DNA of 64,000 bases from Basfia succiniciproducens (GTDB lineage: Bacteria > Pseudomonadota > Gammaproteobacteria > Enterobacterales > Pasteurellaceae): positions 911,405-975,404 of the forward strand of contig NZ_CP015031.1 in the NCBI RefSeq assembly GCF_011455875.1, written 5' to 3'. Below, piece after piece: positions 26,131 through 35,074 of this stretch; the first letter of the stretch is position 1; each line of letters begins with the position of its first letter. Under the pieces are notes generated by a model that was not told the DNA's origin, ran no database searches, and saw only the letters and a program-made list of their open reading frames with translations. The translations under genes were made by a program, and so were the position numbers.

Positions 26131-27255
26131 ATGTCACGTTGGTTAAAAAATGTCTTTTTTCTCTGCGGTAAAGAATTCAAAAGTTTATTTAGCGATCTTA
26201 CTTTGCTGATTTTAATCATATATATGTTTACGGTCGCCTTAGTTACCGTGGCAAATCTGCCGACTACAGAAGTAAAAAATGCCTCTGTCGGGATTGTCGA
26301 TCATGATCATTCCGCCCTTTCCTATCGTTTAAAAGATGCGTTACTCAAGCCCTATTTCAAAAAAGTCGAACATATTTCACAAGAACAGATTGACGATTTA
26401 ATGGATAACGGTAATTTTACCTTTATCATCGATATTCCGCCTAATTATCAGCAGGATATCTTAGCCGGTCATAATCCGACCGTTCAAATTTTAATCGATG
26501 CTACAGCCATGACCCAGGCCAGTATCGGCTCATCTTATATTACTCAGATTTTTACCGGCGAAGTGAATCGTTTCCTCAAGACGACCAATTCGCCTACGCC
26601 GATAAAAACGGCGGTAAATGTGCTGTATAACCCGAATTATTCCAGTAAATGGTTTATGGGAGCGGTTCAGACGGTGGGAAATCTGAATCTGCTCACCATG
26701 CTATTGGTCGGTGCCGCGATTATTCGTGAACGCGAGCGCGGCACCATAGAACATCTATTGGTAATGCCCGTGCGTTCCAGTGAAATTGCCGTAGCCAAAG
26801 TGCTGGCAAACGGTCTGGTTCTGTTCGTCGTCGCGATGCTCTCGCTCAAATTTGTGGTGCAAGGCTATTTGGCTATTCCCATTACTAATTCGTCTATTTG
26901 GTTATTCGGCTTGGGCGTGATTATTTTTATTTTCTCCATCGCCTCGCTGGGTATTTTATTAGCCGTATTTGCCCCCACTATGCCGCAATTCGGCTTACTA
27001 TGCCTGCCGGTTTATATGGTGATGTATATGCTTTCGGGTACGATGTCTCCCTTAGAAAATATGCCGCAAATCGCCCAATATTTAACCCAGTTTTCGCCGA
27101 CCACTATTTTAGGTTCTTACGCAAAAGACGTACTGTTCCGGGGCGCCGGTCTGAATATGGTGTGGGACGATTTAGTCAAAATGGCGGCGTTAGGCGCATT
27201 ATTCTTAGGTATTGCGCTCATGCAATTTAAATCCATGCTTTCCAAACAAGGATAA
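26131..27255 (+). CDS. yhhJ: ABC-2 type permease (YhhJ-like)
   Basis: 374 aa. Helix at about 25-45, a large periplasmic domain (50-180) and five C-terminal helices (about 190-370), with the ABC-2 motif RERERGTIEHLLVMPVRSSEIAVAK at the coupling region. It pairs with the permease half of the RbbA-like protein to form a heterodimeric channel. One base after rbbA; ribosome site GGAGA. Confidence 0.9.
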   Translation: MSRWLKNVFFLCGKEFKSLFSDLTLLILIIYMFTVALVTVANLPTTEVKNASVGIVDHDHSALSYRLKDALLKPYFKKVEHISQEQIDDLMDNGNFTFIIDIPPNYQQDILAGHNPTVQILIDATAMTQASIGSSYITQIFTGEVNRFLKTTNSPTPIKTAVNVLYNPNYSSKWFMGAVQTVGNLNLLTMLLVGAAIIRERERGTIEHLLVMPVRSSEIAVAKVLANGLVLFVVAMLSLKFVVQGYLAIPITNSSIWLFGLGVIIFIFSIASLGILLAVFAPTMPQFGLLCLPVYMVMYMLSGTMSPLENMPQIAQYLTQFSPTTILGSYAKDVLFRGAGLNMVWDDLVKMAALGALFLGIALMQFKSMLSKQG

Positions 27256-27359
27256 AAGTGCGGTTAAAAAAACAGTTATTTTTGAATGCCGGCTACGCCG
27301 GAAAAAATAATCCGTTATAGGGATGATGAATATTTTCAGCAAATTTTGTAGGATAAATT

Positions 27360-28763
27360 ATGAAATCAATGCATAAACTTTCGCTTATCGCCGTGCTGGT
27401 TACTCTTGCAGCCTGCTCAAGCACCAATGTGGATCTCAACTCACAAATTGAAATGCCGGCACAGTTTGAACAAACCGCGCAGGCCACGGGTACCGCTGAG
27501 ATCACGCAATGGTGGCGCAATTGGAATGATCCCCAATTAACCGCACTGATCGAACAAGGCTTGCAGCAAAACTTAGAGGTCGCCATGGCTAGAAGCCGTT
27601 TAGCGGAAGCACAAGCCAATGCGGCTTACACTGATGCGGATTTAGGCCCTTCCGTTTCCGCCAGTGGCAGCGCGAGCGGTTCCCGTGCCAGAGTGGATAA
27701 TCCCCTGACCGGCGGATCCTCCACCTCTTCCGGCAGCTACCAGTATGCCGCCGTCACCGCAAGCTGGGAATTAGACTTTTTCGGCAAAAAACGAAGCGAT
27801 CGGGATGCGGCTGAAGCTCAGGCGTTAAGCGCGCAGGATCAGGTGTATGCAGCCCAAATGCTGGTTGCCGGCCAAATTGCCGAAAGCTATTTCAACATCG
27901 CCGCCCTGCAGCAACGTCAAGCGGTATTACAACAATATGCGGACGTATTAGGCAAATTAAAAACCTATGTCCAAGGGCGTTTCAACGCCGGCCAGGCCAA
28001 TGCTAACGACGTATTACAAACGGAAAGCCGTTTAAGCTCAATACAAGCGAATCTGGCGACCTTCGACAGCCAAATTGACAGCAACCGACGGGCCATTGCG
28101 ATTTTAACCGGCAAACCCGCACAAGGTTTTCGCTTATCCCCGGCGGTCAAAAATCCGTTAATCAACCTGCCGGCGGCACCTGCGGGCGTATTACCGGGCG
28201 AAGTACTCGCCCGTCGTCCGGATTTGCATTCTTACCGAAACCAGGTACAAGCGGCGGCGGCAAAATTAGCCAGCGCCAAAGCGGATCTGTATCCGAGATT
28301 TGACATTCAATTTATGGGCGGCACGGGTCGCATTGATGTGAATTCCGATATTTCCGAATTAAAAGGCTGGGCGGGCTTGGTCAGCGGCGGAATCAGCCTG
28401 CCGATATTCACCAACGGACGAATCCAAGCCAATATTGATGCGGCGGACGCCCGCTTAAAAACCGCATTATTGCAATATGACAAAGCGCTTATCCAAGCCC
28501 TTGCCGACGTAGATAACAGCTATCAGGCACAGTTTGCACTAAACCGCCAAATCCGGCTATTACAAACCGCAGCCGCCCAAACACAAAAAAGTGCGGTCAA
28601 TGCGGAGAAATTATTTCAATACGGTGAAAAAACCTTAAACAATACCCTTTCCGAACGAATCAACGCCCTGAATGCCCGGGAACAACTGATTCAGGCAAGA
28701 CTCACCCACGCCAAAAATTTAGTCAGCCTATATAAGGCGCTGGGCGGCGGTTGGGTTAAATAA
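27360..28763 (+). CDS. Outer-membrane efflux lipoprotein (NodT/OprM type)
   Basis: 467 aa. Lipobox VTLAAC (Cys about residue 19), then two OEP repeats (about 60-240 and 260-455): WWRNWNDPQLTALIEQGLQQN, VAASWELDFFGKKRSDRDA, RRPDLHSYRNQVQAAAAKLASAKADLYPR. It is the outer-membrane channel of the tripartite pump. The gap to yhhJ is 104 bases with an uptake signal (27256), so it could be partly separately expressed. Uptake signal at 28589 lies inside the gene. Confidence 0.92.
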   Translation: MKSMHKLSLIAVLVTLAACSSTNVDLNSQIEMPAQFEQTAQATGTAEITQWWRNWNDPQLTALIEQGLQQNLEVAMARSRLAEAQANAAYTDADLGPSVSASGSASGSRARVDNPLTGGSSTSSGSYQYAAVTASWELDFFGKKRSDRDAAEAQALSAQDQVYAAQMLVAGQIAESYFNIAALQQRQAVLQQYADVLGKLKTYVQGRFNAGQANANDVLQTESRLSSIQANLATFDSQIDSNRRAIAILTGKPAQGFRLSPAVKNPLINLPAAPAGVLPGEVLARRPDLHSYRNQVQAAAAKLASAKADLYPRFDIQFMGGTGRIDVNSDISELKGWAGLVSGGISLPIFTNGRIQANIDAADARLKTALLQYDKALIQALADVDNSYQAQFALNRQIRLLQTAAAQTQKSAVNAEKLFQYGEKTLNNTLSERINALNAREQLIQARLTHAKNLVSLYKALGGGWVK

Positions 28764-28805
28764 AAAGTGCGGTCAAAAAATCAAAAATTTTGACCGCACT
28801 TTTTA
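28761..28805. terminator. Bidirectional terminator, inverted uptake signals
   Basis: 17-bp perfect stem AAAAAGTGCGGTCAAAA / complement (28762-28778, 28788-28804). It serves the export operon (+) and overlaps the last bases of glnD (-). Confidence 0.93.
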
Positions 28806-31379
28806 ATCTAACCTTGCTTGCAATTTTTCACTAAGCGATTGGCGTTCCCGCTCGCTTAAAGCCTCTCCTTTTGCGTTGGTGAGGATAAAAAAATCCTGAG
28901 CTTTTTCGCCTATTGTGGTGATTTTGGCATTTTGAATACTTAAATTCAGTTCACTGAACACAAGACTTACATCTGCCAATAGCCCGGCTTTATCCAAAGT
29001 GAAAAGCTCCATTTCCGTGTGGGTCGTTTTTTCCGTATTTAGAAATCGTACTTCCGTTTTTACATTAAAATGCTGTAATTTATGATTTTCCGAACCCTGT
29101 AACTTTGGCAGTTCGTTTGAGTTTAGTGAGTTTATAATTGCTTTTTCCAGCACTCTTCTTCTATCAAATTTAAGTAACGAACCATCCAATTCCGTTACAA
29201 TAAAACTATCGAAGGCATAACCGTCTAAGCTGGTAATAATTTGTGCGTCATGAATACTGAGTTTTTTGTTGCCGATAGCGGCGACAACTTTTAAGAATAA
29301 ATTCGGCCGGTCTTTGCAATAAATGAATACTTCCGTTCCGCCGGCGGAAAAGCGATTACTGATTTTAACCAAAAGTTCGGTTTCAACGCCGGCAAGCAAT
29401 ACCGCATGCCAGGCAAGTTCTTTCGGCGTATTGCGTAAAAAATAATCGCCCGGGCACCGTTTCCAAAGGGATTGAACATCTTCCGTAAAGCCTTGAGACT
29501 GCAATATTTCCAGCGCTAATGCCTTATTCTGTTCTTCCTGTTCCTGATTGTCTAAAAGATTATCCATGCCCTGATTGAATTGCTGGTTGGTATATTGATA
29601 AAGGCTGGCGAATAAAGAACGCTTCCAACTGTTCCATAAGGTGGTATTGGTTGCACAAATATCGGCGACCGTTAAACAAACGAGATAATTCAGCCGCACT
29701 TGATTTTGCACTTCGGCGGCAAAATTCATTACTACTTCAGGGTCATGAATATCCCGCCGTTGCGCCGTAACCGACATAAATAAATGCTGTTTTACCAGCC
29801 ATTTCATAGTCTCTATTTCACGGCAATCAAAACCGTGCTGTGCTGCAAAGCGGCCCACGTCAACCGCGCCAAGATCCGCATGATTACCACCCCGCCCTTT
29901 GGCAATATCATGAAATAAGGCGGCAATATAGATCAATGCCCGATCCGGTAAGGAAGGGAATAATTTTACGCAAAGCGGATGGGCTTCCGCCGTTTCTTCC
30001 GACAGGAATGTCTCTAATTTGGCTAAAACCCGCATGGTATGTTCATCTACGGTGTAGATATGGAATAAATCAAATTGCATTAATCCTTCAATGCCTTTCC
30101 ATTCCGGAATATAAGCGGTCAACACGCCGTATTTGTGCATGGGAATTAGCGCCCGCTCTATCCCTCTTGGTTGAGTGAGTAAGCGTAAAAATTTTTCCCG
30201 GGCGGCAGGCAATTCCGATAAATAACCGTTCAATTGCCCTAAAGCCAAATGCAGGAGGCGCAACGTAGAGGAATGCAGTTCCGCTTGGGAATGAATAATT
30301 AAATGGCTGAATAAATCCAAAATAGTATCGGGCTGTTGAACAAAACAATCCTCACGCACAAGAAAAATGGCGTTATTGATCATTTGGAAATTATCATCAA
30401 GAACCTGGCATTCTTCTTCTCCATTCTCATCCACAAAATGTTCTTTATAATGCTTGGCGAGAATATCGCTGGCTAAAGAAATCGCCTGTAAGGATTGGAA
30501 AAAGGCTTTCATCATGGTTTCCACCCCTTGATTTCCCTCCCCCTGATAACCGAGCAATTCGCTGACTTTCACTTGTCGGTCGAACAAAAGGCGATTATCG
30601 TAGCGTTTTAAAATCAGGTGTAAAGCGAACCGCACTTTAAACAGAAATTGCTGATTTCGTTCCAGTTCCGCATATTCTTCCGGGTAAATAAAGCCGGATT
30701 GCAGGATTTCCTCAAGGCTTAAGGCATTAGAATGGCGCAGAGCAATCCAGTAAATCAAATGCAGATCGCGCAATCCGCCGGGGTTGTATTTGATATCGGG
30801 TTCAAGGTTGTAGCTGGTATTGTTATAACGTTGATAACGTTGTTTTTTTTCTTTAATTTTGGCTTCAAAAAATGTTTTCCGCGGCCAGAAATCCTCCCGT
30901 CCGACAATAGAACTTAATTTATCGAATAAGGCTTCATTACCCGTCAACAAGCGGCTTTCAAGCAAATTGGTAGCGATAGTAATATCCGCTCTGCCTTGGC
31001 TATCGCAATCTTCAAGAGTTCTGACGCTTGCCCCCACATCAAACCCGCAATCCCACACAAACTGAATAAACTCTTCTACTTTTTTCGCTAAATCCGCCGG
31101 CATTGGTTGTTCCGTTAAAATCAGAAAATCCAAATCCGATAACGGAAAAATTTCTCGCCGCCCGTAACCGCCTACGGCAATCAGCGCCAGATCCGTCACT
31201 TCATGTAATGAAAACTGTCGCCAAAGCCGAATAAGAAAATTATCACAAAACAAAGTGCGGTGAGAAATCAACGAATTTACATCGGCTTGAGCGAAATTTT
31301 CCAATTCCGTTTGTTTAAGTTGCTCTTTTTGTTGTTTGATAAGGCCGGGCGTTAATAGACCTTCGACAGACTGGAACAT
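28803..31379 (-). CDS. glnD: PII uridylyltransferase/uridylyl-removing enzyme
   Basis: 858 aa. Glutamine sensor that uridylylates and de-uridylylates PII. Nucleotidyltransferase domain: [23 protein letters not shown] (about 80-105), then [13 protein letters not shown] domain with [19 protein letters not shown] (about 490-510) and VKQHLFM; two C-terminal ACT domains (about 690-770, 795-858). I start at the ATG at 31379 (MFQSVEG) rather than 31430, which would add 17 residues lacking family similarity. It is transcribed in the same direction as map, the order found in E. coli. Uptake signals at 30629 and 31253. Confidence 0.95.
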   Translation of the reverse strand: MFQSVEGLLTPGLIKQQKEQLKQTELENFAQADVNSLISHRTLFCDNFLIRLWRQFSLHEVTDLALIAVGGYGRREIFPLSDLDFLILTEQPMPADLAKKVEEFIQFVWDCGFDVGASVRTLEDCDSQGRADITIATNLLESRLLTGNEALFDKLSSIVGREDFWPRKTFFEAKIKEKKQRYQRYNNTSYNLEPDIKYNPGGLRDLHLIYWIALRHSNALSLEEILQSGFIYPEEYAELERNQQFLFKVRFALHLILKRYDNRLLFDRQVKVSELLGYQGEGNQGVETMMKAFFQSLQAISLASDILAKHYKEHFVDENGEEECQVLDDNFQMINNAIFLVREDCFVQQPDTILDLFSHLIIHSQAELHSSTLRLLHLALGQLNGYLSELPAAREKFLRLLTQPRGIERALIPMHKYGVLTAYIPEWKGIEGLMQFDLFHIYTVDEHTMRVLAKLETFLSEETAEAHPLCVKLFPSLPDRALIYIAALFHDIAKGRGGNHADLGAVDVGRFAAQHGFDCREIETMKWLVKQHLFMSVTAQRRDIHDPEVVMNFAAEVQNQVRLNYLVCLTVADICATNTTLWNSWKRSLFASLYQYTNQQFNQGMDNLLDNQEQEEQNKALALEILQSQGFTEDVQSLWKRCPGDYFLRNTPKELAWHAVLLAGVETELLVKISNRFSAGGTEVFIYCKDRPNLFLKVVAAIGNKKLSIHDAQIITSLDGYAFDSFIVTELDGSLLKFDRRRVLEKAIINSLNSNELPKLQGSENHKLQHFNVKTEVRFLNTEKTTHTEMELFTLDKAGLLADVSLVFSELNLSIQNAKITTIGEKAQDFFILTNAKGEALSERERQSLSEKLQARLD

Positions 31380-31494
31380 AAAAAATCTCAATATAACTGA
31401 CTGAATAATGAAATTATTATGACCGATCAAAAAAGGAAAATCACCTAAAAATACGACTTTTTCGACCGCACTTTCAATGACTTATTAGGAGGGT

Positions 31495-31550
31495 CTGTTT
31501 ATTATAGACAGGCCCTAAGTTAAACGAACTAAGGCGGGCTATGAACCCGC
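31495..31550. repeat. Two hairpins downstream of map; first is palindromic repeat copy B
   Basis: GGGTCTGT...ACAGGCCC (about 31495-31516) resembles the repeat at 18774. Next to it GGCGGG / CCCGCC (31533-31552) forms a strong stem on the minus strand after the map stop, but the T run after it is poor. Together they probably end the map transcript or reduce read-through into glnD. Confidence 0.45.
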
Positions 31551-31584
31551 CTTTGCAATAGAAAGGTTAAACTATAGCAGAAAA

Positions 31585-32397
31585 TTAAGCTTCGGCATTG
31601 ACCATAATACGGGAAATACGCCCTTCCTTTTCTTCTTCTTCACGAATGGTCATTACTTCGCAACCGGTTTCGGTTACCACTAATTCATGTTCGAATTGTG
31701 CGGAATGACTGCGGTCTTTCGTTTTCACCGTCCAGCCGTCGCCCATTAAGCGCACCTCTTTTTTACCCGCGTTAACCATCGGTTCAATAGTGAACACCAT
31801 GCCCGGTTTTAACACCACACCGCCGTCGTCACCGAAATAATGCAATACTTGCGGTTCCGTATGATATTGATCGCCGATTCCGTGACCGCAATATTCACGC
31901 ACCACGGAAAAGCCCTGTTTTTCCACATATTGCTGAATGGCTTTGCCGATTTGGTTCAAACGCACACCGGCTCTTACCGCGCGAATTCCCACATAAAGGG
32001 CTTCTTGAGTCACTTCGCATAGTAATTTGCTGCGAACGGAGGTTTCGCCGCCAACGATATACATTTTTGAGTTGTCGCCGTAATAACCGTCTTTAATCAC
32101 GGTAACGTCCAAATTTAAAATATCACCGTTCTTTAAAATTTTATCTTCGCTCGGAATACCGTGACAAACGACGTCATTCAATGAAATACAGGTCGCTTTA
32201 GGAAAACCGTGATAACCCACATTAGCAGGCGTTGCACCCTGAACCCGCTCGATATATTCATGGCAAATACGGTCTAATTCGCCGGTAGATACGCCTTCTT
32301 TAATATAAGGTTCAATCATCACTAAAATATCTGACGCCAATTTACAAGCAATACGGATTTTTTCTAATTCTGCTTCTGTTCTTAATGGAATTGCCAT
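31585..32397 (-). CDS. map: Methionine aminopeptidase, type I
   Basis: 270 aa. Removes N-terminal methionine from new proteins; dinuclear metal site. Ligands are visible in order: Asp in LNLDVTVI, Asp in YYGDNSKMYIVG, His in CGHGIGDQYHTEPQVL, Glu in VFTIEPMV, Glu in AQFEHELVVT. The C-terminus is a few residues longer than in E. coli (264 aa) and acidic (REEEEKEGRI). It is divergent from erpA. The neighbourhood map-glnD is conserved in gammaproteobacteria. Confidence 0.97.
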   Translation of the reverse strand: MAIPLRTEAELEKIRIACKLASDILVMIEPYIKEGVSTGELDRICHEYIERVQGATPANVGYHGFPKATCISLNDVVCHGIPSEDKILKNGDILNLDVTVIKDGYYGDNSKMYIVGGETSVRSKLLCEVTQEALYVGIRAVRAGVRLNQIGKAIQQYVEKQGFSVVREYCGHGIGDQYHTEPQVLHYFGDDGGVVLKPGMVFTIEPMVNAGKKEVRLMGDGWTVKTKDRSHSAQFEHELVVTETGCEVMTIREEEEKEGRISRIMVNAEA

Positions 32398-32574
32398 TAT
32401 CTCTCTCTTTTATAAATTTATTGTCAAAAAATGTACGCATATGATAACACTTTTTATTTGCAGCCTCCATATTTTAAAAATCGGCAATATCTATAGATTT
32501 TTTGGTTGAACGAATTAGTCGGTTATTAGATAATAGCCGATCATTTAGGAACGATTTCAGTTTAGGATAAAATT

Positions 32575-32916
32575 ATGACAGATATGACAATACCTCTTAC
32601 TTTTACTGACGCTGCGGCAAAAAAAGTAAAAAATTTAATTATTGAAGAAGAAAATCAGGATCTTAAATTACGCGTCTATATTACCGGCGGCGGTTGCAGC
32701 GGCTTCCAGTACGGCTTTACTTTTGACGAAAAAGTCAATGACGGCGATTTAACCATTGAAAACGACGGCGTTAAGCTGGTTATCGACCCGATGAGCTTAC
32801 AATATCTTATCGGCGGTACCGTGGATTATACGGAAGGTCTGGAAGGTTCGCGCTTTGTTGTGCACAACCCGAATGCCACAACGACTTGCGGCTGCGGCTC
32901 CTCCTTCAGCATTTAG
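32575..32916 (+). CDS. erpA: Iron-sulfur cluster insertion protein ErpA
   Basis: 113 aa A-type carrier that delivers 4Fe-4S clusters to apoproteins. The three conserved cysteines are present: [11 protein letters not shown] and TTCGCGSSF. Ribosome site AGGA eight bases upstream. The stop is followed after two bases by yacL, so the two are cotranslated. Divergent from map with a 177-base gap. Confidence 0.97.
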   Translation: MTDMTIPLTFTDAAAKKVKNLIIEEENQDLKLRVYITGGGCSGFQYGFTFDEKVNDGDLTIENDGVKLVIDPMSLQYLIGGTVDYTEGLEGSRFVVHNPNATTTCGCGSSFSI

Positions 32917-32918
32917 TT

Positions 32919-33287
32919 ATGGACTTCCAATTCACCCGTTATTTAGGTTCCGTCGAGGCAAAATGTTCCATGGGGCATGAAGCGGTGGCGAACTGGTTTA
33001 ACAGCGAAGTGCGGTCTGATTCTCAGAAAATTTACACCGCACTTTCCGTTCTCGCGCAAGCAAAAAAGCAATCCTATGAGCAGGAAATTCGTTTAATCGG
33101 TGCGGAATACAGCCTTTTCATTAATGCCGATGAGGTTATGGTTAAAGCCAATAATCTGGATATGACGGACAGTTCCGAGCAAGATTTGGAAAAAGATTTT
33201 CATTATTATGATGAAGAAAGCATCGCTTTTTGCGGGCTTGAAGATTTCGAAAACTTCTTAACTTCCTATTTGAATTTTATCGCTTAA
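32919..33287 (+). CDS. yacL: UPF0231/YacL family protein
   Basis: 122 aa from the ATG at 32919, two bases after the erpA stop; a longer frame from 32886 would overlap erpA and lacks similarity. Family core: SMGHEAVANWFNSEV, GAEYSLFINADEVMVKANNL, FHYYDEESIAFCGLEDFENFL. No known function. Two uptake signals in opposite orientation fall inside (33007 and 33036). Confidence 0.88.
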   Translation: MDFQFTRYLGSVEAKCSMGHEAVANWFNSEVRSDSQKIYTALSVLAQAKKQSYEQEIRLIGAEYSLFINADEVMVKANNLDMTDSSEQDLEKDFHYYDEESIAFCGLEDFENFLTSYLNFIA

Positions 33288-33503
33288 AATTTCACCGCAC
33301 TTTTGCTGAAAAACAATTTTCGCAGAAAAGTACCGGCAATGCGCATTTATCAAGGCAAAATCAGTAATATTTTTGCAACTGTGATGGGATAATCGCAATT
33401 TCTGCGGTTACCTATGGACTATTTCAAAATTTAGTCTAAAATCTCGCGTTTCTATAGAATCTGTTTATCCCTTTAACGTGAATAAGATAAAAAGGATAAA
33501 ATA

Positions 33504-33521
33504 ATGAGAATCAAAATATGA
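33504..33521 (+). other. Five-codon minicistron overlapping the sdaA start
   Basis: ATG AGA ATC AAA ATA TGA, with AAGGAT at 33492-33497 at ideal spacing. Its stop overlaps the sdaA start as ATGA. It may feed ribosomes to sdaA or be a chance frame. Confidence 0.4.
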
Positions 33522-34882
33522 TTAGTGTATTTGATATGTTTAAAGTCGGCATCGGTCCCTCAAGTTCGCATACGGTAGGCCCGATGAAAGCGGGTAAACA
33601 GTTTATCGATGATTTAATTACACAAGGGAACATTGGAAAAATCACCCGAATTCATGCCGATGTGTACGGTTCGCTTTCCATGACGGGGCTCGGGCACAAT
33701 ACGGATATTGCCATTATTATGGGGCTTGCGGGCTACCTTCCGCATAATGTAGACATCGACAGCATTGCCGATTTCATTTCCCGGGTAAAACAGACCGCAC
33801 TTTTACCTGTTGCCGGAGGTTCGTATACGGTCAACTTCCATTTCAAACAGGATATGCAGTTCCATGATTCCTTTTTATCTCTCCATGAAAACGGCATGAC
33901 ATTAACCGCATTTATGAATGATGAAATCGCTTATCGCCAAACCTATTATTCCATTGGCGGCGGTTTTATTGTTGACGAAGCGCATTTTAATCAAGCGCAA
34001 AATGAAGAAGTACCGGTGCCTTATCCTTATAACAATGCGGCGGATATTCTCCGCCATTGCCATGATACCGGGCTGCCGATTTCCACCGTAGTTTTCCGAA
34101 ACGAAGTGGCATTGCACGGCAAAGAATCCGTCGAACATCATTTATCCCTGATTTGGCAAACCATGCAGGATTGCATTAAACACGGACTAAAAACCGAAGG
34201 CTTATTGCCCGGCCCGTTAAAAGTGAGCCGCAGGGCACCCGCATTACATCGTTTATTACAGGCGAACAGTAATCTGAATAATGATCCGATGCAGGTTATC
34301 GACTGGATCAATATGTTCGCCCTTGCCGTTAATGAAGAAAATGCGGCGGGCGGGCGCGTTGTTACCGCACCGACGAACGGCGCCTGCGGTATCGTGCCGG
34401 CGGTACTTTCTTATTATGAAAAATTTATCTCGCCGCTAAATGCCGAAACCGTCGAACGTTATTTATTGGTTTGCAGTGTAATCGGTTCTCTTTACAAAAT
34501 GAATGCCTCAATTTCAGGTGCCGAAGTGGGTTGTCAAGGCGAAGTGGGCGTTGCCTGTTCCATGGCGGCAGCCGGCTTAACCGAAATTTTAGGCGGAAAT
34601 CCCGAACAAGTATGTATTGCTGCGGAAATTGCTATGGAACACAATTTAGGTTTGACCTGCGACCCCGTTGGCGGGCAGGTTCAAGTACCTTGCATCGAGC
34701 GTAACGCCATTGCCTCCGTAAAAGCCATCAATGCCGCTCGCATGGCGCTACGCCGAAGCACTAATCCGCGCGTAACTTTAGATAAAGTCATCGAAACCAT
34801 GTACGAAACCGGCAAAGATATGAATGCAAAATATCGGGAAACTTCAAAAGGCGGGTTGGCAATTAAAGTGGTATGTAGCTGA
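33518..34882 (+). CDS. sdaA: L-serine ammonia-lyase (iron-sulfur type)
   Basis: 454 aa. Deaminates serine to pyruvate using a 4Fe-4S cluster. N-terminal FDMFKVGIGPSSSHTVGPM, DVYGSLSMTGLGHNTDIAIIMG; cluster cysteines in APTNGACGIVPAV, EVGCQGEVGVACSMAAAG and GLTCDPVGGQVQVPC. The start is set by alignment to E. coli SdaA (MISLFDMFK). Its own Shine-Dalgarno is weak (GAGA), while a better one precedes a 5-codon minicistron that overlaps the start. Uptake signal at 33794. The 230-base upstream gap holds an uptake signal at 33294 and no gene. Confidence 0.97.
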   Translation: MISVFDMFKVGIGPSSSHTVGPMKAGKQFIDDLITQGNIGKITRIHADVYGSLSMTGLGHNTDIAIIMGLAGYLPHNVDIDSIADFISRVKQTALLPVAGGSYTVNFHFKQDMQFHDSFLSLHENGMTLTAFMNDEIAYRQTYYSIGGGFIVDEAHFNQAQNEEVPVPYPYNNAADILRHCHDTGLPISTVVFRNEVALHGKESVEHHLSLIWQTMQDCIKHGLKTEGLLPGPLKVSRRAPALHRLLQANSNLNNDPMQVIDWINMFALAVNEENAAGGRVVTAPTNGACGIVPAVLSYYEKFISPLNAETVERYLLVCSVIGSLYKMNASISGAEVGCQGEVGVACSMAAAGLTEILGGNPEQVCIAAEIAMEHNLGLTCDPVGGQVQVPCIERNAIASVKAINAARMALRRSTNPRVTLDKVIETMYETGKDMNAKYRETSKGGLAIKVVCS

Positions 34883-34936
34883 CAAATCCCCGCACCGCTT
34901 TAAATAATCCGGGCGTTTCCCGCTAAAATTTCACAA

Positions 34937-34990
34937 AAACGTACCGCACTTTTACTGATAGTTCACGGATAAAAGTGCGGTACGCTTTTT
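34937..34990 (+). terminator. Terminator of sdaA, inverted uptake signals
   Basis: Stem of about 16 bp: CGTACCGCACTTTTA (uptake core 34943) paired with TAAAAGTGCGGTACG (core 34973), then five T. Confidence 0.9.
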
Positions 34991-35074
34991 CAAAATTTCA
35001 TATCTTTAGCGTTTTCTTTATTAATTCTATGATAGAATTTCTTTCGATATTTTTATGAGAAACGGGTCAATAGA

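Noticed and set aside
33380-33400. TGTGAT...TCGCA as a CRP site upstream of sdaA
   Set aside because: Half-sites are 8 bases apart, not 6, and one is imperfect.
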